Origin: Laribacter hongkongensis DSM 14985
GTDB lineage: Bacteria; Pseudomonadota; Gammaproteobacteria; Burkholderiales; Aquaspirillaceae
Direction of reading: 5' to 3'
Length of the DNA: 64,000 nt
Assembly (NCBI RefSeq): GCF_000423285.1
Contig: NZ_AUHR01000002.1
Coordinates: 124,001-188,000 of the forward strand
The notes beneath the pieces are model-generated. The model made no database searches. It saw nothing but the letters and a program-made list of their open reading frames with translations, and had not been told where the DNA came from. Shown one piece after another: positions 38,205 to 49,800 of this stretch. Positions within the stretch are counted from its first letter, which is position 1. Each line of letters opens with the position of its first letter. The translations under genes and the position numbers were made by a program.

Positions 38205-38240
38205 ACCCCGGATCTTCTGGCGTGAAGATCCGGGGTTTTT
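38205..38240 (+). terminator. Terminator after acnB
   Basis: ACCCCGGATCTTC pairs with GAAGATCCGGGGT around TGGCGT, followed by a T-rich tract. Confidence 0.9.
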
Positions 38241-38385
38241 CTTTTGGTGAATGGCTGTTGCCAAGCCATGCGGCAGCCAGACCGGGCTTGTTCATCCTTG
38301 GTGAGGCCCGGGCTGGCGGGTGTGTTGCCGGCTTGTGTCAGGAAGGCTGGAAAACGAGATGGCAGGCAGGAGCCAGACCGGCAGT

Positions 38386-39054
38386 TCAGAACGGGGCCGG
38401 GCAGTACCACCGGCACGGCTCACCGTTATCCGGATGAGGAAGTGCCAGATGTTCCGCATGCAACAGCAGACGGGGAGCTGCGGACTGGCTGGACGGCGTG
38501 CCGTACAGCGGATCGCCGAGGATGGGGTGGCCGATGGCATCCAGATGCACGCGCAGCTGGTGCGTGCGGCCGGTGACCGGCTCCAGTTGCAGGCGGCTGC
38601 ATGGCAAGGGGTCCGTCAGGCTGGCCAGCACCAGATACCGCGTCAGTGAAGGCTTGCCGGTTTCGGCGTCGATCTTCTGCCGCGGGCGGTTGGGCCAGTC
38701 GGTGATCAGGGGCAGGTTGATGTCGCCCCGGTTTGCTGGCGGGCAGCCGGCCACCACAGCCACATAACGCTTGTCGACCTGGCGCTCGGCAAAGGCGCGC
38801 ATCAGGTTTTTCTGGTGCAGCAGTCCGCGGGCAAACACCACGAGTCCGGAGGTGGCCATGTCCAGCCGGTGGACGATTTCCGCATCGGGAAAATCTGCGC
38901 GTACGCGGGTCAGCAGGCAGTCCTGCTTGTCAGGGCCGCGTCCCGGTACAGTCAGCAGCCCGGCCGGCTTGTCGACAACCAGCAAGGCTGCATCCTGATG
39001 CAGGTAATGCAGTGGTGCCGGAGCAGGCGGCAGGTAGGGCAGGCTGGTGGGCAT
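38386..39054 (-). CDS. RluA-family pseudouridine synthase
   Basis: 222 residues. VVDKPAGLLTVPGRG is motif I and HRLDMATSGLVVFARG motif II with the catalytic Asp; TGRTHQLRVHLDAIGHPILG is motif III. There is no S4 domain, as in RluA itself (23S rRNA U746 and tRNA U32) and TruC. The length (RluA has 219) and motifs favour RluA. The ATG at 39054 is used because the upstream extension to a GTG is not homologous. No strong ribosome site is seen. Confidence 0.87.
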   Translation of the reverse strand: MPTSLPYLPPAPAPLHYLHQDAALLVVDKPAGLLTVPGRGPDKQDCLLTRVRADFPDAEIVHRLDMATSGLVVFARGLLHQKNLMRAFAERQVDKRYVAVVAGCPPANRGDINLPLITDWPNRPRQKIDAETGKPSLTRYLVLASLTDPLPCSRLQLEPVTGRTHQLRVHLDAIGHPILGDPLYGTPSSQSAAPRLLLHAEHLALPHPDNGEPCRWYCPAPF

Positions 39055-39241
39055 GGAGGACGGGACGGGGGAAAAGGACCGGCACCTTGCCACGCACCGG
39101 AACGGCTTTCAAGCGAGGGCGTGCAGGTCATGAAGCCAGAGGTCCTGTCCAAGGCCATTAAAAACAGTCGGTTATGCCGGCATGGCAAAACTCGTGCTAG
39201 AATCCGCGCCTTCCAGTAGCGTTCCGAAAAGCGTTCTTTCA

Positions 39242-41059
<1,818 letters not shown>

Positions 41060-41098
41060 TGATGGCCGGGCTGGTGGTGCACACCGGCCCCGGATGCA

Positions 41099-41129
41099 AA
41101 AACCCCCTGAACAATCAGGGGGTTTTTTG
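41099..41129. terminator. Terminator between typA and the tetR gene
   Basis: AACCCCCTGA pairs with TCAGGGGGTT around a 4-base loop, with A's before and T's after, so it can end both converging transcripts. Confidence 0.9.
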
Positions 41130-41141
41130 TTGCCGGTCTGC

Positions 41142-41744
41142 TCAGGGCAGTTGGTCGCCGACGGGGGGAGACAGGAAAAACGTCAGGGTTTCCTCGGCCA
41201 GTTCAGTGACCGACAAACCGCCGTCGCTCTTGAACCACTGCACGCTCCATTGCAGGGCACCCAGCAGCATCAGGCGCAGCAGGTGCGGATCCCGCGCCCT
41301 GACTGCTCTCTGGGCCACGGCTTCTTCCAGCACCTGTTGCCACAACGATTCGTAGCGGTCACGCAGCACGATCAGGCCGGGCTTGTAGGTGTCCGATACG
41401 CTGCGCCACTCGTAGAGCATCACCTCCAGTGCGGCCTGGTTGTCGCCCAGCAGCGAGTGCAGGTGGACATGCACCAGCGCCCGGACCCGGTCGGCCGGTG
41501 TGCGGGCGGCAGCCAGCGCGCTGGCCAGCTGCTCGGTGGTGTCGGTGATGCCGAGCGCCATGACGGCGACCAGAATCTCTTCCTTGGTCCGGAAATGGTA
41601 AAACAGGCTGCCGGATTGCAGGCCGACCGCATTGCCGATGTCGCGCACGGTCGTACGCTCGTACCCGTGGTCGCGAAACAGGCGGGCGGCAACGCGGACC
41701 AGTTCGGCCTTGCGGCTGTTATCTTCAGTGACGGGCAGGTTCAT
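41142..41744 (-). CDS. TetR-family regulator coupled to waaF
   Basis: 200 residues. The helix-turn-helix region is RVAARLFRDHGYERTTVRDI then GNAVGLQSGSLFYHFRTKEE. The C-terminal ligand domain is typical of regulators of fatty-acid or steroid-type degradation genes, but the ligand is unknown. The ATG at 41744 overlaps the waaF stop as ATGA, so it is translated with the heptosyltransferase; an earlier in-frame start inside waaF is less likely. No obvious target gene is adjacent. Confidence 0.88.
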   Translation of the reverse strand: MNLPVTEDNSRKAELVRVAARLFRDHGYERTTVRDIGNAVGLQSGSLFYHFRTKEEILVAVMALGITDTTEQLASALAAARTPADRVRALVHVHLHSLLGDNQAALEVMLYEWRSVSDTYKPGLIVLRDRYESLWQQVLEEAVAQRAVRARDPHLLRLMLLGALQWSVQWFKSDGGLSVTELAEETLTFFLSPPVGDQLP

Positions 41745-42760
41745 GCGGGTTGTCGAGCAATTGCTTGGTTGAGAGCGTCCCATACCATACCCGATTCGAG
41801 CTTGTTGAGACAGTCCATGTGCCCCAGTGGGCAGATGCGCTCAAAGCACGGGCTGCATTCCAGACTCAGGGAGACAATCACCGCCCGGTCGGTGAGCGGC
41901 GGGGTGAATTCCGGGCTGGAGCTGCCATAGAGGGCCACCAGCGGCAGTCCCAGCGCCGCAGCCACATGCATCAGCCCCGAGTCATTGCAGACAGCGGCCT
42001 CTGCCAGTGACAGCAGGTCAATGGCCTGATCCAGCCTGGTGCGGCCGCAGAGGTTGATGACACCGGCCGGGGCCTGGTCCTTGATGGCCTGGGCGATCTC
42101 CTGGTCCTTGGCCGAACCGAACAGCCATACCTGCTTGCCTGCCACCAGGCAGCGCTCGGCCAGCGCGGCAAAATGCTGTGCCGGCCAGCGCTTGGCCGGA
42201 CCGTATTCGGCTCCCGGACAGAAAGCAATGACGGGGCGGGAGGTGTCCAGTCCCAGCGCCTGCACGGCCGCTTTCCGGGTAGCCGGGTCGATGCTCAGGC
42301 TCGGGTACGGAATCGGCCGCCGGGGCAGTACGCCCGGTTCTTCGGCTAGGGAGACGAAACGGCCGACCATGTCGGGCAGGGCGTTTTCATCCAGTTTGCG
42401 CAGGTCATTCAGCAGTCCGTAGCGCATCTCGCCGACAAAGCCGGTGCGGATTCCGGCGCCGGTGGCAAACGGCGTAAGGGCAGACTTGAGCGAATTCTGG
42501 AGCACGATGACCTGGTCGAACTGCTCGCGGGCCAGCTCGCGCCCGAGGCGCAGGCGCTTGACCAGTTCCAGTGCGCCGTGGCCGAAAGGATTGAGGTGGG
42601 TGCGGGCCACTTCGGGCATGCGGGCGAGTACCGGCAATGTCCAGCCCGGCGCCAGGACATGCAGTTCGAGCCGGGGGTGCCGTTCGTGCAGACGGCGGTA
42701 CAGGGGCTGCGCCATGACGGCGTCGCCGACCCAGGCAGGGGCAGAAACCAGTATTTTCAT
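41741..42760 (-). CDS. waaF: ADP-heptose:LPS heptosyltransferase II
   Basis: 339 residues of the GT9 family. It adds the second L-glycero-D-manno-heptose to the LPS inner core at the inner membrane face. The N-terminus MKILVSAPAWVGDAVMAQPL has the family motif; FCPGAEYGPAKRWPAQHFAA and CNDSGLMHVAAALGLPLVAL are donor-site blocks; ECSPCFERICPLGHMDC is a Cys-rich segment conserved in WaaF. It lies in a minus-strand run behind ilvE and the small zinc-finger gene. Confidence 0.93.
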   Translation of the reverse strand: MKILVSAPAWVGDAVMAQPLYRRLHERHPRLELHVLAPGWTLPVLARMPEVARTHLNPFGHGALELVKRLRLGRELAREQFDQVIVLQNSLKSALTPFATGAGIRTGFVGEMRYGLLNDLRKLDENALPDMVGRFVSLAEEPGVLPRRPIPYPSLSIDPATRKAAVQALGLDTSRPVIAFCPGAEYGPAKRWPAQHFAALAERCLVAGKQVWLFGSAKDQEIAQAIKDQAPAGVINLCGRTRLDQAIDLLSLAEAAVCNDSGLMHVAAALGLPLVALYGSSSPEFTPPLTDRAVIVSLSLECSPCFERICPLGHMDCLNKLESGMVWDALNQAIARQPA

Positions 42761-42818
42761 AAGCAAAAAAGGTGCGGTTGATGCCGCACCCCGGTAATCA
42801 GGAACAACAGGCTAATCG

Positions 42819-43025
42819 TCAATGATGGCCGGTCGGCAGCGGTCCGACAAGCTTGTATTCGGTTCCGCAGTACGGACACTTGGCATGGCCGTGCTGCTTG
42901 ATGATCGGCAGGTAGACGCGCGGGTGGGCATTCCACTTGCTCATCGAGGGCATCGGACACTGCAAGGGCAGGTCGGTGGCGGTGATTTCGATGAAGTTGG
43001 CGCGGAGGTCTTTGTGTTCGGTCAT
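42819..43025 (-). CDS. Small zinc-finger protein (zf-CHCC)
   Basis: 68 residues from the ATG at 43025. The motif is C (LPLQCPMP), H (NAHPRVYLPI), then CPYCGTEY, the C-H-C-C arrangement of the zinc-finger domain shared with mitochondrial complex I subunit NDUFS6. Such proteins are widespread beside ilvE and waaF in Betaproteobacteria; their role is unknown. It starts 16 bases after ilvE, so they are likely cotranscribed. Confidence 0.87.
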   Translation of the reverse strand: MTEHKDLRANFIEITATDLPLQCPMPSMSKWNAHPRVYLPIIKQHGHAKCPYCGTEYKLVGPLPTGHH

Positions 43026-43041
43026 GTTCGGGCAGTCCTTG

Positions 43042-43965
43042 TCATTTGACCCAGGTGAGCCAGTCGCGGTGGGTGCTGTCTTCGCCCTTGACGATGGCAA
43101 AGTAGCGGGACTGGATTTCGGCAGTGATCGGGCCGCGGCTGCCGGCGCCGATCTGGCGGCCGTCGAGTTCGCGGATCGGGGTGACTTCGGCGGCGGTGCC
43201 GGTAAAGAAGGCTTCGTCGGCGCTGTAGACTTCGTCGCGGGTAATGCGCTTTTCCACCAGTTCCAGGCCCATGTCGGCGAGGATGGTGCAGACGGTGTCG
43301 CGGGTGATGCCTTCCAGTGCCGAGGTCAGGTCCGGCGTATAGACCTTGCCGCGGCGGATGATGAAGATGTTTTCGCCCGATCCTTCGGCGACAAAACCGT
43401 CCACGTCCAGCAACAGGGCTTCGTCGTAGCCGTCACGGGTGGCTTCGGCATTGGCGAGGATCGAGTTCATGTAGTTGCCGTTGGCCTTGGCCTTGCACAT
43501 GGTGATGTTGACATGGTGGCGGCTGAACGAACTGGTCTTGACCCGGATGCCTTTCTGCATGCCGTCTTCACCCAGATAGGCACCCCACGGCCATGCTGCC
43601 ACGATCACGTGCACGTCGTTGGCCGGCGGAGCCACGCCGAGCTTGCCGGAACCGTAAAACGCCATCGGGCGGAAATAGCACGACTTGAGCTGGTTGGCCT
43701 TGACGACCTCCAGGTGGGCCGCATTGATCTCGTCCTTGCTGAACGGCAAGCCGATTCCCAAGATATGGGCCGAGCGGAACAGGCGGTCAGTATGGTCCTG
43801 CAAGCGGAAGATGGCCGGACCCGATCCGGTTTCGTAGGCGCGCACGCCCTCGAACACGCCCATGCCGTAGTGCAGCGTATGGGTCAGCACATGGGTGGTG
43901 GCGTCACGCCACGGCACCAGCTTGCCGTCGTACCAGATAAATCCGTCTCGGTCAGCCATCGACAT
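43042..43965 (-). CDS. ilvE: Branched-chain amino acid aminotransferase
   Basis: 307 residues, fold-type IV PLP enzyme. It transfers the amino group between glutamate and the keto acids of Leu, Ile and Val. LHYGMGVFEGVRAYETGSGP, KANGNYMNSILANAEA (just after the PLP-binding Lys) and GSGENIFIIRRGKVYTPDLT are signature blocks. GGAGA precedes the first of two close ATGs. It leads the cluster ilvE, zinc finger, waaF, tetR. Confidence 0.95.
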   Translation of the reverse strand: MSMADRDGFIWYDGKLVPWRDATTHVLTHTLHYGMGVFEGVRAYETGSGPAIFRLQDHTDRLFRSAHILGIGLPFSKDEINAAHLEVVKANQLKSCYFRPMAFYGSGKLGVAPPANDVHVIVAAWPWGAYLGEDGMQKGIRVKTSSFSRHHVNITMCKAKANGNYMNSILANAEATRDGYDEALLLDVDGFVAEGSGENIFIIRRGKVYTPDLTSALEGITRDTVCTILADMGLELVEKRITRDEVYSADEAFFTGTAAEVTPIRELDGRQIGAGSRGPITAEIQSRYFAIVKGEDSTHRDWLTWVK

Positions 43966-44112
43966 CTTGATGTTCTCCAGATTCTGAATCTTGTTGGGTG
44001 ATCATGCGCAAGGATTATAACGCTGTCTTTTTTGGCCCGGGACGGCTGATTGCCACCCCGCCGGGGTTTTCCCCTGGCAAAGCCGGCGATTGCGATGCCG
44101 GCCTGCCACGGA

Positions 44113-46770
44113 CTAGCCGAATACCGCCTGCCAGAGCGCCTGCACGTGTGCGTGATGCTGGCGCAGCGTGTCGTCCACGCTGACGCCGCGCTGGCCTTCC
44201 AGCCGCTCGGCATGCTGCAGCCGGCGGTAGTGACGGTAGGCATCCTGCGCCTGGCGGGCCATGTCGTGGCCGATCAGGTCGGCGTTGGCCGCCAGCCCCA
44301 GCAGGGCGATGTTGCCCAGATTGCCGGTCAGCTCCGGGTAGTAATGGGAATGGGCCAGCACCAGATACTGCACGATGAATTCGACATCCACGAGGCCGCC
44401 GCGGGCGTGCTTCAGGCTGGTTTCCTGTGCCGGATGCGTTTCCAGCATCCGTTCGCGCATGGCCAGCACCTCGTCGCGCAAGGTGGCAATGTCACGCGGC
44501 GTGGTCAGGACGTCAAAGCGGGTCTTCTCGAAGCGATCGCCGACCTCGCTGTCACCGGCACAGAAGCGCGCCCGGGTCAGCGCCTGGTGTTCCCACAGCC
44601 AGGCCTTGTTGGTCTGGTAGCCGGCAAAGGCTTCGACCGAACTGACCAGCAGGCCCGCCGCACCGTCCGGACGCAGGCGCAGGTCGATGTCGTAGAGCAC
44701 GCCGGCCGGTGTGGCGGCCGTCAGCCAGGTGCTCAGCTTGCGGCCGAGGCGGGCATACAGCTCGCCGGCATCCGGGTCGGGATCGTCGTACAGGAAAATC
44801 AGGTCGAGGTCCGAGCCGTAGCCCAGTTCCTTGCCGCCGAGCTTGCCGTAGCCGATGACGGCAAAGCGCGGCACCTCGCGGTGCCGTTTGGCGATGTCGC
44901 GCCAGGCGTAGCGGACAGCGGCTTCCAGCACCACGTCGGCCAGCAGCGAGATCTGGTCGGACAGGGCTTCGAGCGGCCACATGCCGGCAATGTCCTGCGC
45001 CACCAGCCGGAACTGCTGCGCGTGCTGGAAGTGGCGTAGGGTGTCCATCAGGTTTTCCACGTCGCCGTCGGCATCGGCCAGCTGGCTGTCGAGCTGCTGG
45101 CGCAGGGCCGGCCAGTCAGGTTCGGCATACAGCACCCGTGCGTCCAGCAGCTCGTCCAGCAGGATCGGATGCCGGGTCAGGTAGTTGGATACCCACGGGC
45201 TGGACGAGCACAGCGAAGCCACCCGCCGCAGGGTTTGCGGGTATTCCGACAGCAGGGCGAGATAGCTCGAGCGGCGGCTGATGGCCTCCATTAGCCCGAG
45301 GATGCGCATCAGCGTTTCGTCCGGATTGCCATGCGACGCGGCCACTTCGATCAGGGCCGGAATCAGGCTGTCAAAGCGGTGGCGGTTTTTCGGCGGCAGT
45401 TGCTGGTAACGCTGCGAGTGGCGCACGGTGGCCAGCTGGCGGGCGGTTTCGTCCGCAGCGTGATAGCCGAGGCCGGCCAGCTTTCCGGCGGCCTCGGGGG
45501 TGTCGATGGTCTGCCACAGGCCGAGCAGCGGGTGTTCGGCATGGTCTTCGGTCGGCAGGAAAAACACCTGCTCGAAATGCCGGTGGACCGTGGCGCGGAC
45601 CCGGTTGAGCCGGGCCAGGAAGCTGTTCCAGTCGGCAAAACCCATGCTGGCGGCAATGCGGGCCTGGAGCTCGGGCTTGTCCGGCAGGGTTTGCGTCTGC
45701 TGGTCGTCGAGGTACTGGATGCGGTGCTCAAGGTTGCGCAAAAAGGCATAGGCGGCCAGCAGCTCGTCCACGGCATCCTGTTCCAGCAGCTTGAGCTCGG
45801 CCAGCCGCCGGTAGGCTTCGCGGGTGGAGCGGACCTGCAAGGATTTTTCACGGCCGCCGCGGATCAGCTGGAATACCTGGGCGATGAATTCCGCTTCGCG
45901 GATGCCGCCCGGCCCGAGCTTGATGTTGTCGGCGAGGTCGCGGCGCGCCACTTCCTGCTGGATCTGCTGGTACAGGTCGCGCATGGCAGCATAGGCGTTG
46001 TAGTCGAGGTACTTGCGGTAGACAAAGGGCCGCGCCAGGTCGTAGACGCTTGCCGCGTCACCGGTCAGCACCCGCGCCTTGATCCAGGCGTAGCGTTCCC
46101 ATTCGCGACCCTGCGTGATCAGGTAGCCTTCCAGCGCGTTGAGGTTCATGACCAGCGGCCCGGCATCGCCATACGGGCGCAGGCGCATGTCGACCCGGAA
46201 CACAAAGCCGTCGGCGGTCGGTTCGTTGATGGCTGCGATCAGCTTTTTGCCCAGCAGGGTGAAGTATTCCTGGTTGCTGATGCTGCGCTCGCCATTGGTT
46301 TCGCCGGCTTCCGGGTAGACGAAAATCAGGTCGATGTCGCTGCTGACATTGAGTTCGTCACCACCGAGCTTGCCCATGCCGATGACGGTGAGTTCCTGGA
46401 TGCTGCCGGTTTCCTCGCCGACCGGTTCGCCATAGCGGGCCAGCAGCGGCTTCAAAGCGCGCAGGGCAGCGTCTACGCTGAAGATGGCCAGGCCGGAGAT
46501 GGTGGCCATGACTTCGTCAAGCGTGGCGCGACCGCTGAGGTCACGGGCAATCAGGCGGGCCAGGACGGCCTGCCGCAGCTTGCGCAGGGCGCGCTTGACG
46601 GCATCCTCGCTGTCCAGCGGGCAGGCGGCCAGCATGACCGCCATGTCCGCACGGGTAAACGGTCGTTCCAGTTCTGCGATCAGCCGGGCTTCGAGCGCCG
46701 GGTCTGCCGCCAGCGTGCGGCGCAGCCAGTCACTATGGGTGAGCGCGATGGACAGCGGGTTTTGTTGCAT
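44113..46770 (-). CDS. glnE: Glutamine synthetase adenylyltransferase/adenylyl-removing enzyme
   Basis: 885 residues. It adds AMP to glutamine synthetase and removes it, under PII control. There are two nucleotidyltransferase domains: GMGKLGGDELNVSSDIDLIF in the N-terminal (removing) half and GYGKLGGKELGYGSDLDLIF in the C-terminal (adding) half, each followed by RVDMRLRP or DIDLRLRP. E. coli GlnE is 946 residues. The ATG at 46770 is used; an upstream in-frame start lies in the divergent promoter. It is back to back with yhdP. Confidence 0.95.
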   Translation of the reverse strand: MQQNPLSIALTHSDWLRRTLAADPALEARLIAELERPFTRADMAVMLAACPLDSEDAVKRALRKLRQAVLARLIARDLSGRATLDEVMATISGLAIFSVDAALRALKPLLARYGEPVGEETGSIQELTVIGMGKLGGDELNVSSDIDLIFVYPEAGETNGERSISNQEYFTLLGKKLIAAINEPTADGFVFRVDMRLRPYGDAGPLVMNLNALEGYLITQGREWERYAWIKARVLTGDAASVYDLARPFVYRKYLDYNAYAAMRDLYQQIQQEVARRDLADNIKLGPGGIREAEFIAQVFQLIRGGREKSLQVRSTREAYRRLAELKLLEQDAVDELLAAYAFLRNLEHRIQYLDDQQTQTLPDKPELQARIAASMGFADWNSFLARLNRVRATVHRHFEQVFFLPTEDHAEHPLLGLWQTIDTPEAAGKLAGLGYHAADETARQLATVRHSQRYQQLPPKNRHRFDSLIPALIEVAASHGNPDETLMRILGLMEAISRRSSYLALLSEYPQTLRRVASLCSSSPWVSNYLTRHPILLDELLDARVLYAEPDWPALRQQLDSQLADADGDVENLMDTLRHFQHAQQFRLVAQDIAGMWPLEALSDQISLLADVVLEAAVRYAWRDIAKRHREVPRFAVIGYGKLGGKELGYGSDLDLIFLYDDPDPDAGELYARLGRKLSTWLTAATPAGVLYDIDLRLRPDGAAGLLVSSVEAFAGYQTNKAWLWEHQALTRARFCAGDSEVGDRFEKTRFDVLTTPRDIATLRDEVLAMRERMLETHPAQETSLKHARGGLVDVEFIVQYLVLAHSHYYPELTGNLGNIALLGLAANADLIGHDMARQAQDAYRHYRRLQHAERLEGQRGVSVDDTLRQHHAHVQALWQAVFG

Positions 46771-46851
46771 AATGTTCAACCTTGCTCTTCGGGCGATCGA
46801 CTTGCCCATTTTATCCCTGCCACGCCCTTGAATGCTCCTCGTAAAACGCTG

Positions 46852-49800
46852 ATGTCATTGCCGGTCGGCGCCACCCTCAAAAGACTGGCCCGCGCCTTGG
46901 CTGTGGCCGGGGGCATCCTTGCCGGCCTGCTGCTGCTGCTGTGGGCGTGGCTGGCCTGGTACCTGCTGCCCAATCTGGGTACTTACAAACCGCAGCTGGA
47001 GCAGGAACTGTCGGCGGCGCTGGGACATGCGGTGCATATCGGCTCGCTGACCGGCTCGCTGCAAGGGCCGGTGCTGACGCTGGCGCTGCACCAGGTCGAA
47101 ATCGACAATCCGAATCCCGGCGGCTATCCGCTGCAACTGGCCGAACTGTCGGCCCGGCCTTCGTGGAAAAGCCTCATCAGCTGGTCGCCGCGCTTCACCT
47201 GCATCACCCTGACTGCGCCGGAGCTGTCGCTGCGCCGCGCCCGCGACGGCCACCTGTACCTGAACGGCATCGTGCTGGACGGCAGCCGCTCCAGCGACAG
47301 CCAGATGCTGGACTGGCTGCTGGAACAGGACGAAATCCGCATCGAACAGGCGCGCCTGCGCTGGCGTGACGAAGCCATGGGGCTTGCGGAACTGGACCTG
47401 ACGCAGGGCAACCTGTCGCTGGTGCAAGGGCTGTTTGGCCACCGGCTGACCCTGACCGCCCATGCACCCGAAGGCTGGCTGGACGCCTTCCGTTTCCAGA
47501 TGACCTGGCGTGGCGACCGGCTGGAAAACTGGCGTACCTGGCGCGGCAAGTTCGCGCTGGATGTCGGCGGGGCCAATCTGGCCGACTGGCGGCGTACCCT
47601 GGCGTGGCTGGCACACATGCCGGCCGGGCAGGGTGGTGCCCGTGTCGAAGCCTCGTTTGCGGATGGCCAGTTCACCAGCGGGCAGGCACGGTTCGACCTG
47701 AAAAACGTGGTGCTGCGGCCGGAGGCTGCCGGACCGCTGGTGGCCGTGCCCAACCTGTCGGGCGAGGTGGAACTCAAGCCGGGGGCTGACGGTGGCAGCG
47801 AGCTCCTGGCCCGCAACCTGGTGGCCCAGACCATCGACGGCAAACTGTTTGACCGGGCCGAATTCCGGGCCCGCTGGCGCGAAGGTGCCAAAGCCGGCGG
47901 CAGCCTGTCGTTATCCCGTGCCGATCTTGGCGCCTTGCGACCGCTCTTGCGCGTGCTGCCGCTGGGGGAAAACGCCGCATGGCGCGCGCTGGACCCGGAC
48001 GGCTTTGTCGAGGAAGTGACGGCTGACTGGCAGGGCAGTCTGGCCGCACCTGGCCGTTATGCGGTCAAGGGACGCTTTTCCGGACTCGGCTGGCAGCCGG
48101 TCAAGCTGCTGCCCGGCATCAGCGGCATCAGCGGTGAACTGGATTTCAGCGAGCGGGGCGGCATGCTGCGCCTGTCGGACCCGGACGGGGCAACGCTGAC
48201 CATGCCCAGCGTGTTTGCCCGGCCGATAGAGGTGCGCAAGCTGGACGCAGCCGTGCGCTGGACCCGCCAGCCCAAGGGTGTGGTGGATGTCGAGCTGGAA
48301 CAGGTTGACCTGAAAAATGCCGACCTCGAAGCCCGTGTACAAGGCCGCTACCGCTGGGCGCCGGACGAGAGTGCGGCCGGCCTGATCGACCTGACTGCCA
48401 GCATTCCGAAAGTGGCGGCCACCGCCGTGCCGGCCTATCTGCCGCTGGTGGTCGGCGATGACACGCGGGCCTGGCTGGCCGGTGCGCTGAAGGCTGGACA
48501 GGCCGAAAACGCCCAGCTGAAGCTCAGCGGCAATCTGGACCGTTTTCCCTTTACCGACGGTGGCGGCGAGTTTCTGGTGACGGCGGCCACCCGCAACGTA
48601 TCGCTGGAATATGGCGAAGGCTGGCCGTGGATCACGCATATTAACGGCCTTCTGGAGTTTCGCAATGCCGGCATGCTGGTCAAGGCGACCGATGCCCGCT
48701 CGATGAATGCCGCCATCGGCCCGACCACCGTAAGCATCGCCGATCTTGGTGCTGACCATCCGCACCTGCTGGTCGACGGTGGTGCCAAAGGCGCATCGGC
48801 CGACTTCGTGCGGTTCATGCAGCAAAGTCCGCTCAACACCATGCTGGACGGTTTTCCGCAAGGATTGAAGGCGCAGGGCAACGGCCAGCTGTCCCTCAGG
48901 CTTGATATTCCGCTGACCGATGTCAAAGCCATTGCCGTGGCCGGGCAATACGCCTTCCTCGACAACACGCTTGAGCTGGGGCACGGCATTCCGGCCCTGC
49001 AACAGGTCCGGGGGCGGCTGGCCTTCAGCGAGCGCGGCGTCAGTGCCCGCGGCATCGCTTTCCAGGCACTGGGTGGCTATGGCCGGCTGGATGCCGATAC
49101 CCAGCCGTCCGGCCTGATGCGCTTTGTGGTCAACGGCCGGGCTGATGCCCGGGCCGCACTGGCGGAATACGTGCCGCCACTGGTGCCCAACGTTGGTGGC
49201 ATGACACCGTTCCGGCTGGTCATTGACGTCAACAGGCAATTGAAATCACTGCAACTCGACAGCACGCTGCATGGCGTCACGTCCGACCTGCCGGTGCCGT
49301 TTGCCAAACGGGCCGATGCCAGCTGGCCGCTGCGGCTGACCATCAGTCCCAGCGGAACCCAGAGCCGGCTGACGCTGCGGCTGGGTCAGGAAGTCCGGGC
49401 ACAGTTCTATCTCAAGGACAGTGGTGCGCTGGCCCGAGGTGCCGTCTGGGTGGCGCAGGGGCGTGGCAACCTGCCGCGCCAGGGGCTGGCGATCTACGTG
49501 GCCAGTCCGTCCATTGATGCAGCTCCGTGGCTGGCCCTGCTGGGCCGCGACGGCGGCGGTGCCATGCCTGACGTACCGCTGACACTGAACCTGCAGGCCG
49601 ATCAGGTCAGCATTGACGGCCGTCTGCTGCATGCCGTGAAAGTGAACCTGGAGCCGCGCAGCAGCGGCTGGTCGGCACGGGTGGACGCCCGCGAACTGAA
49701 CGGAACGGTCAGCCTGGGCGAACAGGGACGGGTGCAGATGCGGTTGGCAAGCCTGAGCCTGCCCCTGGCCCGGCAGGACGAAGGTGATGTGCCGGTTGCT

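Noticed and set aside
35306-38416. A 1036-residue minus-strand open frame opposite acnB
   Set aside because: High GC and strong codon bias of acnB leave the opposite strand free of stops. The frame is His/Gly/Val-rich without motifs, while acnB is complete and recognisable. Similar shadows face typA, acnA and tldD.
45331-46851. A large N-terminal extension of YhdP running through glnE
   Set aside because: The extra 507 codons lie opposite glnE, which is clearly coding; the membrane anchor and family start are at 46852.
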